This document shows positions 9,218 to 17,188 of a stretch of 48,714 nt of DNA, in pieces. The notes under the pieces were generated by a model. It saw nothing but the letters and a program-made list of their open reading frames with translations. It was not told the DNA's origin and did not search any database. The stretch lies in assembly GCA_031552765.1 (NCBI GenBank), contig JAVBME010000003.1:1-48714 (forward strand), in the 5' to 3' direction. The translations under genes and the position numbers were made by a program. The stretch is from JAVBME01 sp031552765. GTDB lineage: Bacteria; Bacillota; Negativicutes; Acidaminococcales; JAISLQ01. The stretch's first letter is position 1; each line of letters starts with the position of its first letter.

Positions 9218-9672
9218 GACAGCCCTCCATGCCCGGTCTGGCGCAATGCCTCATACGCCACCACCGCTACCGCATTTGATAAGTTTAGCGAACGCGCGCC
9301 CGGCGCCATAGGTATGCGGATACAACCATCCCGGTATTCATCTAAAAGCCCCTGCGGCAAACCGGCCGTCTCTTTGCCAAAAAACAAAAGATCGTCCTTA
9401 CCGTATACCGCGTCGGAATGTATTTTGGCGGCTTTGGTAGTAAGAAAATGCTTCTTATTGTCCGCGTATTTTTCCAGCACTTCACGCACGCTGTCGTGGT
9501 AATGCACCTTGACCAGGTGCCAGTAATCAAGACCGGCGCGTTTCAAAGTTTTATCATCAGTCAAAAAGCCAAGCGGCCTGACCAGATGAAGGTCGCAGGC
9601 CACCGCCGCGCAAAGGCGGGCTATGTTCCCGGTATTGCCCGGTATTTCCGGTTCTACCAATACTATATGCAA
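9214..9672 (-). CDS. trmL: tRNA (cytidine(34)-2'-O)-methyltransferase TrmL
   Basis: TrmL is a SPOUT-class, SAM-dependent enzyme that 2'-O-methylates the wobble base of certain leucine tRNAs. The 152-residue product has family length and the family signatures: VEPEIPGNTGNIARLCAA at residues 6-23, LVRPLGF, RAGLDYW near 45, the SAM-knot segment LLFFGKETAGLP near 95, and IPMAPGARSLNLSNAVAV near 120. The start is TTG at 9672, with AGGAG seven bases upstream and no ATG in the right place. It sits 10 bases after the glucosaminidase gene and overlaps the next gene by four bases. Confidence 0.95.
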   Translation of the reverse strand: MHIVLVEPEIPGNTGNIARLCAAVACDLHLVRPLGFLTDDKTLKRAGLDYWHLVKVHYHDSVREVLEKYADNKKHFLTTKAAKIHSDAVYGKDDLLFFGKETAGLPQGLLDEYRDGCIRIPMAPGARSLNLSNAVAVVAYEALRQTGHGGLS

Positions 9673-9682
9673 AGTATTACTC

Positions 9683-10462
9683 CTATTTCTTCTTATTCTC
9701 TTTCAAAATTTTGTCCACTTTTTCCCGTACCGGCCCTTTATCATCTTTTGCTTCAGGCGATGCCGGCTGTTCCGCAGGTTTTTCCACAGACTTCGGGCCG
9801 GGGTCTATTTGCAGCATGCGCCAGTGGACATTGAGCACGCGCTCGCCGTAAGGCACGCCTTTGGCCGCCCAGCGCCCGTCAAGGTCGCGCCAGGTTTTGC
9901 ACACGCCATAGATATGCGGCAGCTTTGAGGCCATCTCATAGCGCGGGTCGACGATAGTTGTCTTAGGCCGCTGCTTGCTGCTGTAAACCAAAAGATGCTG
10001 GATATGAGCGCGCACTCCCAGCTCGGGAGTAGAAAACGTCGCGCCTTTGGCGCCGCCGCCTACGCTGCCCAGCCCGCAGAAATTGTTCTGCCAGGCTTTT
10101 ACATCGCCGCCGTAACGGAAAAACCCTGTTTCCAAAAGCGCCTGGCTAAGCGCTATATCCGGGCGTATACCTTCAAACGCGGCTTCTTTATAATATAGCC
10201 GTACAATTTCCTCGATACTGCAATTAAGTTTGGCGTCGGGAGCATATTTTTTTATAAAAGTTACCGCCTGCTGTTCGTTGGCGACGGCGGCTCCCATGAT
10301 AGTCATGTCACTGCTTTTTTCCAAAGCCGGCGTCGCCTTTTGTACAGACGGCGATGATGGCTGCGCTACTATCGGCTTTTCTTTGGCTGCGGCGCCGCAA
10401 ATCGGCAAAAAGATGACTGCCAGCAGCAGAAAAAGCTTTACTGCATATTTCAAAAAAATCAC
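9683..10462 (-). CDS. Exported glucosaminidase-domain protein (GH73-like autolysin)
   Basis: The 259-residue product starts with a signal peptide (hydrophobic residues about 8-24, cleavage near CGAAA) and a low-complexity linker. From about residue 70 a glucosaminidase domain of the GH73/flagellar FlgJ-like lysozyme superfamily follows, with IRPDIALSQALLETGFF carrying the expected catalytic glutamate and NNFCGLGSVGG after it. GVRAHIQHLLVYSS and a closing KGVPYGERVLNVHWRM complete the domain. It should cut glycan strands of peptidoglycan outside the cytoplasmic membrane. The tail is rich in Lys, Glu and Pro. No separate cell-wall-binding repeat is present. It lies four bases after the symporter gene and ten before trmL. 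Confidence 0.88.
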   Translation of the reverse strand: MIFLKYAVKLFLLLAVIFLPICGAAAKEKPIVAQPSSPSVQKATPALEKSSDMTIMGAAVANEQQAVTFIKKYAPDAKLNCSIEEIVRLYYKEAAFEGIRPDIALSQALLETGFFRYGGDVKAWQNNFCGLGSVGGGAKGATFSTPELGVRAHIQHLLVYSSKQRPKTTIVDPRYEMASKLPHIYGVCKTWRDLDGRWAAKGVPYGERVLNVHWRMLQIDPGPKSVEKPAEQPASPEAKDDKGPVREKVDKILKENKKK

Positions 10463-10465
10463 TCC

Positions 10466-11842
10466 CTAAGTATTGTGTTGCGGCTTTTTATAGCCTAAAA
10501 ACATGAATAGACAGCTGATCAACATGCCTGGGTACAGCGGGGAAAACAAGCCGGGAAAGAAAATCCGCCAGGCTAGCGCCACTAGTGAACCGCTCCCTAC
10601 CGCCAGGGCCGCGAAACGGACGTCAAAGCGCCCGGGCGCGTATATCGCCATGATAAACGGCACAAATACGCCTGCGCCCCTGAGGCACATGGACAGTATC
10701 GTCCAGTCGAGTACCATGGCGTCAAGATTGGCCAATGTAAAGAGTATCAAAACCAGTATGAGCAGCAGCACTGTAGCTCGCGTCACCAAAAGAGTGCTTT
10801 TTCTATAGATATTACTGAAAAACACGCCAAAAATATCAGCGCTCACAATAGTAGACATGCCCAGCACCAGGCCGGCCATCGTGCCCAATGAGGCTATGAT
10901 GAGCATACCTATGGACACCCCGGCAAACCAGTCCGGCAGGTAGGTCATGATGAACAGCGGCAAAGCGTCTATCGGCGCAATATCAGGATGTTTTGTATGC
11001 ATGAAAAAGCCGACGTGTATAGCCGGGATAGCGGATACCGCCGTCAAAAATCCGGACAGCAACATGCCGTCCCGGGATTTTTTTGCGTCTTTGGCAGAAC
11101 ACATGGCCTGTATATAGGTCTGTGTAGTCATGACGCCCACCACCGTGGAAGCCCCCGCAGCTATGTCAACCCAAAAACCGCGGGCAAACAGGGAAAACCA
11201 GGGATAATAGCTGTAGCCGGCAAATAATGCCAGCCCGCCGCTCGAGCGCCACGCGGTAAAAAACACTGCGCCCAAAACGATAAACAAGAGCCCGGTCTTA
11301 AATATCCCCACAAGTCCCGTAGCCTTGACACCGCCGAACAGCACATAAAATATTATCAAAACGAAGGTCAGCACGGCGCTTTGCCGTATATCTAAGTAAA
11401 AAGAATTGCCCAGCATCGGCATGAGCACCAGCAAGGTAGACGCGGCGCTAAAGAAAATGCCTGTTACCGAAAAGATGCCTGTTATCATGCCTGTGCGGCC
11501 GTCATAAGCGGATGTCAGAAACTGCGATACGGTAGATTTTCCACTTGCATAAAGCGGGCCGCTGTACAGTAGGCCCATTATGACAAGCGCCAGGCCGCTG
11601 CCAATGCAAAACCACCAGGCGCTGATCCCTGTTTTGAAAGCCATTTGCGCGGTGCCCACAGTAGAAGCCGCGCCCACTATGGTGCCTATAATAGTCCCCA
11701 TGACCATGAGTACCCCGGCAGAGCGGCCGCCTAAGGCAAAGTCCGCGGCACTGCCCACTTTCCTGCCGGCATAACTGCTGATAGCTATGATCGCCGCAAT
11801 CACCGAAAAAAGTCCTGCCCAGTAACCAGCCGTCAACTCCAT
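10466..11842 (-). CDS. Sodium:solute symporter family permease
   Basis: This 458-residue membrane protein has about 12 to 13 hydrophobic segments and the SSS family hallmarks: an N-terminal helix followed by ADFALGGRSAGVLMVMGTIIGTIVGAAST near residues 35-65, the GTAQMAFKTGISAWWF segment, and VIMGLLYSGPLYASGKSTVSQFL. Members couple sodium entry to uptake of substrates such as proline, pantothenate or carboxylates; the substrate here cannot be read from sequence. The start is placed at ATG 11842 because GGGGG lies a normal distance upstream, with an ATG at 11848 too close to it. It follows the MFS gene by 37 bases, placing two transporters at the head of the same run. Confidence 0.9.
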   Translation of the reverse strand: MELTAGYWAGLFSVIAAIIAISSYAGRKVGSAADFALGGRSAGVLMVMGTIIGTIVGAASTVGTAQMAFKTGISAWWFCIGSGLALVIMGLLYSGPLYASGKSTVSQFLTSAYDGRTGMITGIFSVTGIFFSAASTLLVLMPMLGNSFYLDIRQSAVLTFVLIIFYVLFGGVKATGLVGIFKTGLLFIVLGAVFFTAWRSSGGLALFAGYSYYPWFSLFARGFWVDIAAGASTVVGVMTTQTYIQAMCSAKDAKKSRDGMLLSGFLTAVSAIPAIHVGFFMHTKHPDIAPIDALPLFIMTYLPDWFAGVSIGMLIIASLGTMAGLVLGMSTIVSADIFGVFFSNIYRKSTLLVTRATVLLLILVLILFTLANLDAMVLDWTILSMCLRGAGVFVPFIMAIYAPGRFDVRFAALAVGSGSLVALAWRIFFPGLFSPLYPGMLISCLFMFLGYKKPQHNT

Positions 11843-11879
11843 AACCATCCCCCGCAAACAAGAAAAAAGTCAGCTCATG

Positions 11880-13034
11880 TCATGCTACATGTTTCATGAA
11901 AAACCTGGTATAGATAATAGCATAGCATAAAAGCAAGAAACCAAAAAAGAAAAAAGCATTGGCGTAGCCGCTCCATTCGACCATAAACCCCAGGGCGACA
12001 GAGCCGAACATTTGGCCGATATCATTGCCTGTGTTAAAAAAGCCGAAAGCGGCGCCCCGTACGGAAACATCTGTATGGCTATTGACAATGTTAGCCAGTA
12101 CGGGAAAAGCAAAGCCAAATGCTATACCAAGCAGGATGCCTGCCAATACTAAAGCAAATACCTGGTGGAAAGTGGCAATGATGAAAATCTCCAGCGCAAA
12201 GGCCAGTATTACATATAAAACCATTTTATGCGCGGCAATCCTCTCGCAAACACCAGTGACAAAAAAACGCGCCACGATAATGGATATCGCGTAGGCCGCG
12301 TAAAAGTACGGCGCGCCGCTTAATCTTTCACTGACAAGGTATACCGGCAAAAAAGTCATTATAGCGCTGTAAGAACTGTGGGTAAAAAAGATACTTAAAG
12401 TAGGGATGAAAATATATTTATCGCGCGCCAGAGAGGAAACAGCTGTATCCTGTCCCACATCCTCGCCACGGCTCGCCGTATGCGGGATGTCCGGAAAGAA
12501 AAACAGTACCAATGCGGTAACAGCCACGCCCAAACCGACGATCAGCGAAAAGCCCCCTGTACCGTAAAGCCACAGAGCCATACAGGTAGCAAGTCCTATC
12601 CCGATCTGGGAAAAAAGGGTGAGAAGTGAAATCGCCGACATGGACATATCGGCGGAAACCATGGACGTAGCGCCGACAAGTACGGCCGCCGCATAGCCGG
12701 AAAGTCCGGCCCCATGCAAAAAGCGGACAAAAATGGTGCTGTAGATGCTGTCCGCAAACAGATAGCCCAAAATCACAACCGCCGAAACGCAAAAGCCTAT
12801 GCGTATCACAATTTTGGCGCCATATTTATCGACCGCCCGCCCTGATAAAAAGCGCAAGGCGAACGACCCCAGGCTGAGAGAGCCTACCGCCAGGCCTATC
12901 TCGTCTTTGCCCATACCCAGGCTGTGGTAATATATCGGCAGCACAGGCATGAATAAAAACATGCTGTACCAAAAAAACATATTGCCCACGCAAAGTTTAT
13001 TGAATCCGGCCGGAAATTTAGCAAACATCTGCAT
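11880..13034 (-). CDS. Major facilitator superfamily transporter
   Basis: The product, about 384 residues, has 12 predicted membrane segments in two halves and the MFS loop motif after helix 2 (RFLSGRAVDKYGAKIVIRIG, near residues 60-79). The second half repeats the pattern, and a long cytoplasmic loop (ASRGEDVGQDTAVSSLARDKY) separates the halves. This is typical of the DHA1-type efflux or sugar-like MFS groups, but substrate and direction are not evident. The start is uncertain: ATG at 13034 or 13028 both fit the family, and no strong ribosome-binding site is seen, while the same frame extends upstream to 13079. It heads the minus-strand run and is divergent from the UPF0173 gene. Confidence 0.88.
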   Translation of the reverse strand: MQMFAKFPAGFNKLCVGNMFFWYSMFLFMPVLPIYYHSLGMGKDEIGLAVGSLSLGSFALRFLSGRAVDKYGAKIVIRIGFCVSAVVILGYLFADSIYSTIFVRFLHGAGLSGYAAAVLVGATSMVSADMSMSAISLLTLFSQIGIGLATCMALWLYGTGGFSLIVGLGVAVTALVLFFFPDIPHTASRGEDVGQDTAVSSLARDKYIFIPTLSIFFTHSSYSAIMTFLPVYLVSERLSGAPYFYAAYAISIIVARFFVTGVCERIAAHKMVLYVILAFALEIFIIATFHQVFALVLAGILLGIAFGFAFPVLANIVNSHTDVSVRGAAFGFFNTGNDIGQMFGSVALGFMVEWSGYANAFFFFGFLLLCYAIIYTRFFMKHVA

Positions 13035-13169
13035 CACATCTTTTGATTTTAATTGCCTGCACTTAAAATTATACAACAATAATCAAAAATAGGCATCAAA
13101 AGCTGTAAAAATAAGTTATAATAATATATTAGAAGATATAAAACAACTGGACACAAGGAGTGATTGTTA

Positions 13170-13841
13170 ATGAAAGAATTGAAATTTTTCGGACATTCCT
13201 GTTTCATACTCAAAAACGACAAAACAACCATCCTGTTCGATCCTTTTTTAACCGACAACCCCTTCAACGTTGCCACCGCCGACCAGGTTACCGTCGACTA
13301 TATACTGGTCTCGCACGCTCATTTTGACCACCTGGGCGACGCCGCCGCCATAGCTACCCGCTGCGGCGCTACAGTCATTTCCACCGCAGAAGTTTGCCGC
13401 CTGCTGGAGGAAAAAGGCTGCAAGACCCACGCCATGCACCTGGGCGGAAAAATCGCCTTTCCTTTCGGGCACGTACGCGTTACCCCGGCCTTTCACGGAT
13501 CAGGCGTTCCCGGCGGGCACGCTTGCGGCTTTATAGTGGACTTTTACGGCACAAATGTTTACTTTGCCGGCGATACCAGCCTGTTTGGCGATATGGAACT
13601 ATTAGGCAAACTGGAAAAAATCGACTATGCCCTCCTGCCCATCGGCAGCAACTTCACCATGGGCCCTGATGACGCCGCCATCGCCGCGCAAATGCTCAAA
13701 GCCGCCCATATCGTGCCTATGCACTACAATACTTGGCCGCCTATACAGCAAGACCCGGAAGCTTACAAAAAAATGGTGGAAGCCAAAAACGCCGGCCAAG
13801 TGCACATCATGGCGCCCGGCGAAACTCTCGCTATCGGCTAA
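13170..13841 (+). CDS. UPF0173 metal-dependent hydrolase (MBL fold)
   Basis: This 223-residue cytoplasmic protein is a compact metallo-beta-lactamase-fold hydrolase of the UPF0173 family (YtkL-like). It has an early FGHSCFIL strand, the zinc motif VSHAHFDHLGD near residue 50, CGFIVDFYG...YFAGDTSLFGDM near 125-145, and the late HYNTWPPI loop typical of the family. The biochemical substrate of the family is not settled. ATG at 13170 is chosen because AAGGAG ends nine bases before it; an upstream TTG at 13164 is too close. Its TAA overlaps the stop of the convergent addA gene by four bases. A weak -10-like TATAAT lies at 13117-13122. Confidence 0.92.
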   Translation: MKELKFFGHSCFILKNDKTTILFDPFLTDNPFNVATADQVTVDYILVSHAHFDHLGDAAAIATRCGATVISTAEVCRLLEEKGCKTHAMHLGGKIAFPFGHVRVTPAFHGSGVPGGHACGFIVDFYGTNVYFAGDTSLFGDMELLGKLEKIDYALLPIGSNFTMGPDDAAIAAQMLKAAHIVPMHYNTWPPIQQDPEAYKKMVEAKNAGQVHIMAPGETLAIG

Positions 13842-16800
13842 ATCGACTCTTGGCAACAATGCCGGAAACCGCAAAAGCGGCACCAGGCGGTATTAGCCGC
13901 GAAATCCGCCTCCCGGTTTTTGCTTTCGATGTCCGAGCAAAGATCAGCAATTTCACCGATAAGTCGCGTGCGCTGTGTAGTAACGTCTACAGCCGCCGCT
14001 TCGCCTAAACGGATAAAATGGAGACTCGCTTCTTTCACGGCCCGCCCGGGATAGAGCGCTTCCGCAGCCAGCGCATATAACATCATCTGATGTTCATAGG
14101 CGCTGGTTTTGTTTTCCCGCAAACGGTCTGTCTTGTAGTCCACCAGCGACATGCTGCCGTCGGCATTGAAAATAAGGCGGTCAATGCTGCCGGAAAACCA
14201 GAATTTCCCGCCGTCTCTTTTGCTGAGGAGCGGCAGGCGAAAAACTACTTCGCCCAGCCCTTCCTCGGCAAATGTATTCTTAAAAAGGGGACTGGACAGA
14301 TAATCCTTCAACCATAGCAGAATGCTTACCTTTACTGCGCCAGGATCGGCGCCTGACGGGCAGTACCTGGACAAAGCCGCATCCAACGCGCCCTCTAACC
14401 CTAGTGCACCTATACCGTCCAGCACGCCATGCACGATAAGCCCGGTCACATTCGCCGCCAAAAGCTCGCCTTCCCCGCCGGCAAAGGAAGTTTCTTCCTC
14501 CGGCAGCCCTGCGACATATTTATAATAAAAACTCCTGGCGCAATGCCTGTATCGGGAGAGAGCAGTGGCCGAGTAGGGCTCTCTCCCGCTGTCGCTAACC
14601 GGCAGTGGTTTGATTCTTTGTAAAACAGCCGGCAAGTCTAAGAGCTGCGCCCTGCCGCCCGGTCCGTCCGGGGCAGGGCAAGGACTCGCTCCTGCGGTTA
14701 TAGGCAGCATATGGATGCGCCCTTCCCGCCCCAGCAGGCAGCCGTCTTTTTCTTCAAAACATTCCAGCAGCCAGTTCAGCCAGCATTTTCTTGTACCCGT
14801 ACTTCTCACACCGCTTAAAATAAGCTTTTTCTCCGCGCGAGTCATGGCTACATATAAAAGACGCTTCATCTCCTGTACATTGGCTTCAGCCGCTTCTTCC
14901 CGCAACTGCGAAAAGAAGCTCGTAGCCTGTAAAGTCCCTTCGGCGTCGCGTACTTTTATCCCCAGGCCACGCCCTTGTTCATAAAAGAAAAACTCCTGCC
15001 CCGTGTAAAAAGCGCTGCCGCAGTCGGCCACCGCCACCACAGGGAACTGCAGGCCTTTAGATTTGTGCACGGTGAGTATTTTTACCGCCGCGCTGTCTTC
15101 TGTTTCTATCTTTTCCATACCTTCGCGCGCCTCCATGCTGACTAAGAGGTTTATGTGCGCGACAAAAGCGGCCAGCGCCCCGCCTTCCTCCTGTTCGAAA
15201 GCAAAAGCCAGGTCGACCAGTTTTTCCATATTGGCGTATTTCTGCTTGCCGTCAGGATAAAGCAGCAAGAGCGGCATCACAGCCAGTTCCTCTATTATCA
15301 GCCTAAGCAGCCTGCCTACCGGCAAAAAGCGGGCGGCCTCAAGCAGTTTCTCCATTTTTTGCCTGGCGCGCTCCGAAAGTTCCCGCTGCCCTCCTGTAAT
15401 TTCAGCAGGCAAGGCAGCCCGCAAAGCCTGCCAGATGTCTTCATGCCCGGTCAGCGACAGCCTGGTTATCGTCTCGTCGTCCAATGCAAACAGCGGGGAG
15501 CGCAGCGCGCCGACAAGAGGCAGTATTTGCCGCTCATTGGCTAAAAAAGCTAAAAGGTTGAGCATGTCGCTTATTTCCGGCACGGCGAAAAAACCCTGCC
15601 CGTCCAGCACGCTGTGGGGGACTCCCGCCTCCTGTAAAGCCGCCATGTAAGCGGGAAGACGCGTACGCGTACGCAGAAGTATCGCCATATCGCCCCAAGA
15701 ACAGCCTTCTTCTTTTACCAAACGGCAAAAACGGGCAACAAGCAGCCTGGCTTCAGCCAGATGATTGTCGCAGTCCGCTTCTTTCTCGATAAACAGCGCC
15801 TCCACCGGAGAAACATCGTCTTCCTTGTGGGCCAGAAGCGGTTCAAATTCTACACTAGCCCCAGCCAGCAGGAAGGAAAACAAATCGTTGCACACCGCGA
15901 GTATGCCCTGGGACGAACGAAAATTGTCGGCCAGCTGTATCTCTTCGCCCCCGCCTGCTTTTATATCGCGGCGCACCTGGCCAAATACGCTGACATCCGC
16001 GCCACGGAAACGGTAAACAGATTGCTTGGCGTCGCCTACTACGAATAGTTTGTTGTTTTCCAGCCCGTACCGGCGTTTGCCGGCCAGTAGATAGGCCAGC
16101 TCTTTTTGCCGTTGGTTAGTATCCTGGAATTCGTCGATCATGATATGGTCAAAACGGGCCGCCCAGATGTCAAGCACCGCTTTGTCAGATAAAAGCAGCC
16201 TATGCGTCAGCCGCTCCAGGTCGTCAAAAGTGAGCAGCGCTCTCTGGCGCTTGTGGCGCTCATATATCTCGATGCAATATTTAGCTGCCGCCGCCCAATG
16301 GGCTATAAACCCTTTTGCTTTATAGTCGAGGCAACAGACGGCCAATCGCTCGGCCGCCTGTTTGACCTCGCCCACCAATTCTTTGTCTTTATTTCGTTTA
16401 GCCAGAGGTTTTACAGAAGACAAAACAAAAGCCGCCGCAGCCGAGTCCGAGGGCAAAGAAGCGACAGCCCGCTCTATATCAATATGGCCGCTTTTCAACT
16501 CATCCAAAACGGCGCGATGGGCTGTTCCTTCTTTAAAAGCCGACGCACCGGCCAAAAGTTCTCCCAGCAAAGCCAGAAAGTCTGCTTTTAAAGCCGGTAA
16601 CTGCGACAAGTTTTCTTCATTGCCTTGAGCCAATTTTTCTTCGTTCAGCTCATCCCGGTCGGAAAACAGCGTGAGCAGGCTGCGCAACCCGGCAAAAGCC
16701 GTAGCGTAACCGTACTCCGAGCAAAGAGCAAGAAACTCTCTCTGTTTTTTTTCCAGCCCTTGCCGCATGGCTTCTTTGACTGCATCCTCCAGAAGTATCC

Positions 16801-17188
16801 GGGCAAAAGCCTCTTCGGCTATGGCAAACCCCGGCTCCACCTGAGCTTCCACCGGTGAAGACCGCAAAATACTCGCGCATAGCGTGTGGATGGTACCGAT
16901 GCTGGCATTGGCAAGCAGTTTTTTCTTCTCCGCCCAGAAAGCAGACTTTTCTCCTTCGCCCTGCGCCAGAACGCCCATACGTTCTCGAATACGGGCAGAC
17001 ATTTCTCCGGCCGCTTTGTTGGTAAAGGTAACAGCCAGGATGCGTTGTGGATCTATGCCGCTTGCCACCAGACGGATAAAACGTTCCACCAGCACGCTGG
17101 TCTTGCCTGACCCGGCCCCGGCCAGCACGGCGGTATTTTTCTCTATACTGTTTATCGCTCTTTGCTGTTCTTTAGTATAATCACTCAT
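13838..17188 (-). CDS. addA: Helicase-nuclease subunit AddA
   Basis: AddA is the UvrD-type helicase and nuclease subunit of the AddAB complex, which resects double-strand breaks for RecA-dependent repair in Firmicutes. The 1116-residue product begins MSDYTKEQQRAI (Q-motif region) and has Walker A AGAGSGKT near residue 23. Later come MIDEFQDTNQRQK (Walker B), VVGDAKQSVYRFRGA (motif III) and ILTVHKSKGLQFPVV (motif V). VAMTRAEKKL (motif VI) and a C-terminal RecB-type nuclease domain with GSIDRL, SLVDYKTD and a late Tyr-Gln-like segment follow. The start at 17188 gives GGTGG a five-base spacing; 17191 is an alternative. It overlaps the addB stop by eight bases, showing coupling. Confidence 0.97.
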   Translation of the reverse strand: MSDYTKEQQRAINSIEKNTAVLAGAGSGKTSVLVERFIRLVASGIDPQRILAVTFTNKAAGEMSARIRERMGVLAQGEGEKSAFWAEKKKLLANASIGTIHTLCASILRSSPVEAQVEPGFAIAEEAFARILLEDAVKEAMRQGLEKKQREFLALCSEYGYATAFAGLRSLLTLFSDRDELNEEKLAQGNEENLSQLPALKADFLALLGELLAGASAFKEGTAHRAVLDELKSGHIDIERAVASLPSDSAAAAFVLSSVKPLAKRNKDKELVGEVKQAAERLAVCCLDYKAKGFIAHWAAAAKYCIEIYERHKRQRALLTFDDLERLTHRLLLSDKAVLDIWAARFDHIMIDEFQDTNQRQKELAYLLAGKRRYGLENNKLFVVGDAKQSVYRFRGADVSVFGQVRRDIKAGGGEEIQLADNFRSSQGILAVCNDLFSFLLAGASVEFEPLLAHKEDDVSPVEALFIEKEADCDNHLAEARLLVARFCRLVKEEGCSWGDMAILLRTRTRLPAYMAALQEAGVPHSVLDGQGFFAVPEISDMLNLLAFLANERQILPLVGALRSPLFALDDETITRLSLTGHEDIWQALRAALPAEITGGQRELSERARQKMEKLLEAARFLPVGRLLRLIIEELAVMPLLLLYPDGKQKYANMEKLVDLAFAFEQEEGGALAAFVAHINLLVSMEAREGMEKIETEDSAAVKILTVHKSKGLQFPVVAVADCGSAFYTGQEFFFYEQGRGLGIKVRDAEGTLQATSFFSQLREEAAEANVQEMKRLLYVAMTRAEKKLILSGVRSTGTRKCWLNWLLECFEEKDGCLLGREGRIHMLPITAGASPCPAPDGPGGRAQLLDLPAVLQRIKPLPVSDSGREPYSATALSRYRHCARSFYYKYVAGLPEEETSFAGGEGELLAANVTGLIVHGVLDGIGALGLEGALDAALSRYCPSGADPGAVKVSILLWLKDYLSSPLFKNTFAEEGLGEVVFRLPLLSKRDGGKFWFSGSIDRLIFNADGSMSLVDYKTDRLRENKTSAYEHQMMLYALAAEALYPGRAVKEASLHFIRLGEAAAVDVTTQRTRLIGEIADLCSDIESKNREADFAANTAWCRFCGFRHCCQESI

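Noticed and set aside
13094..13122. Promoter for the UPF0173 gene.
   Set aside because: The TATAAT at 13117-13122 is good, but no -35 hexamer resembles the consensus; it is mentioned only in the gene entry.
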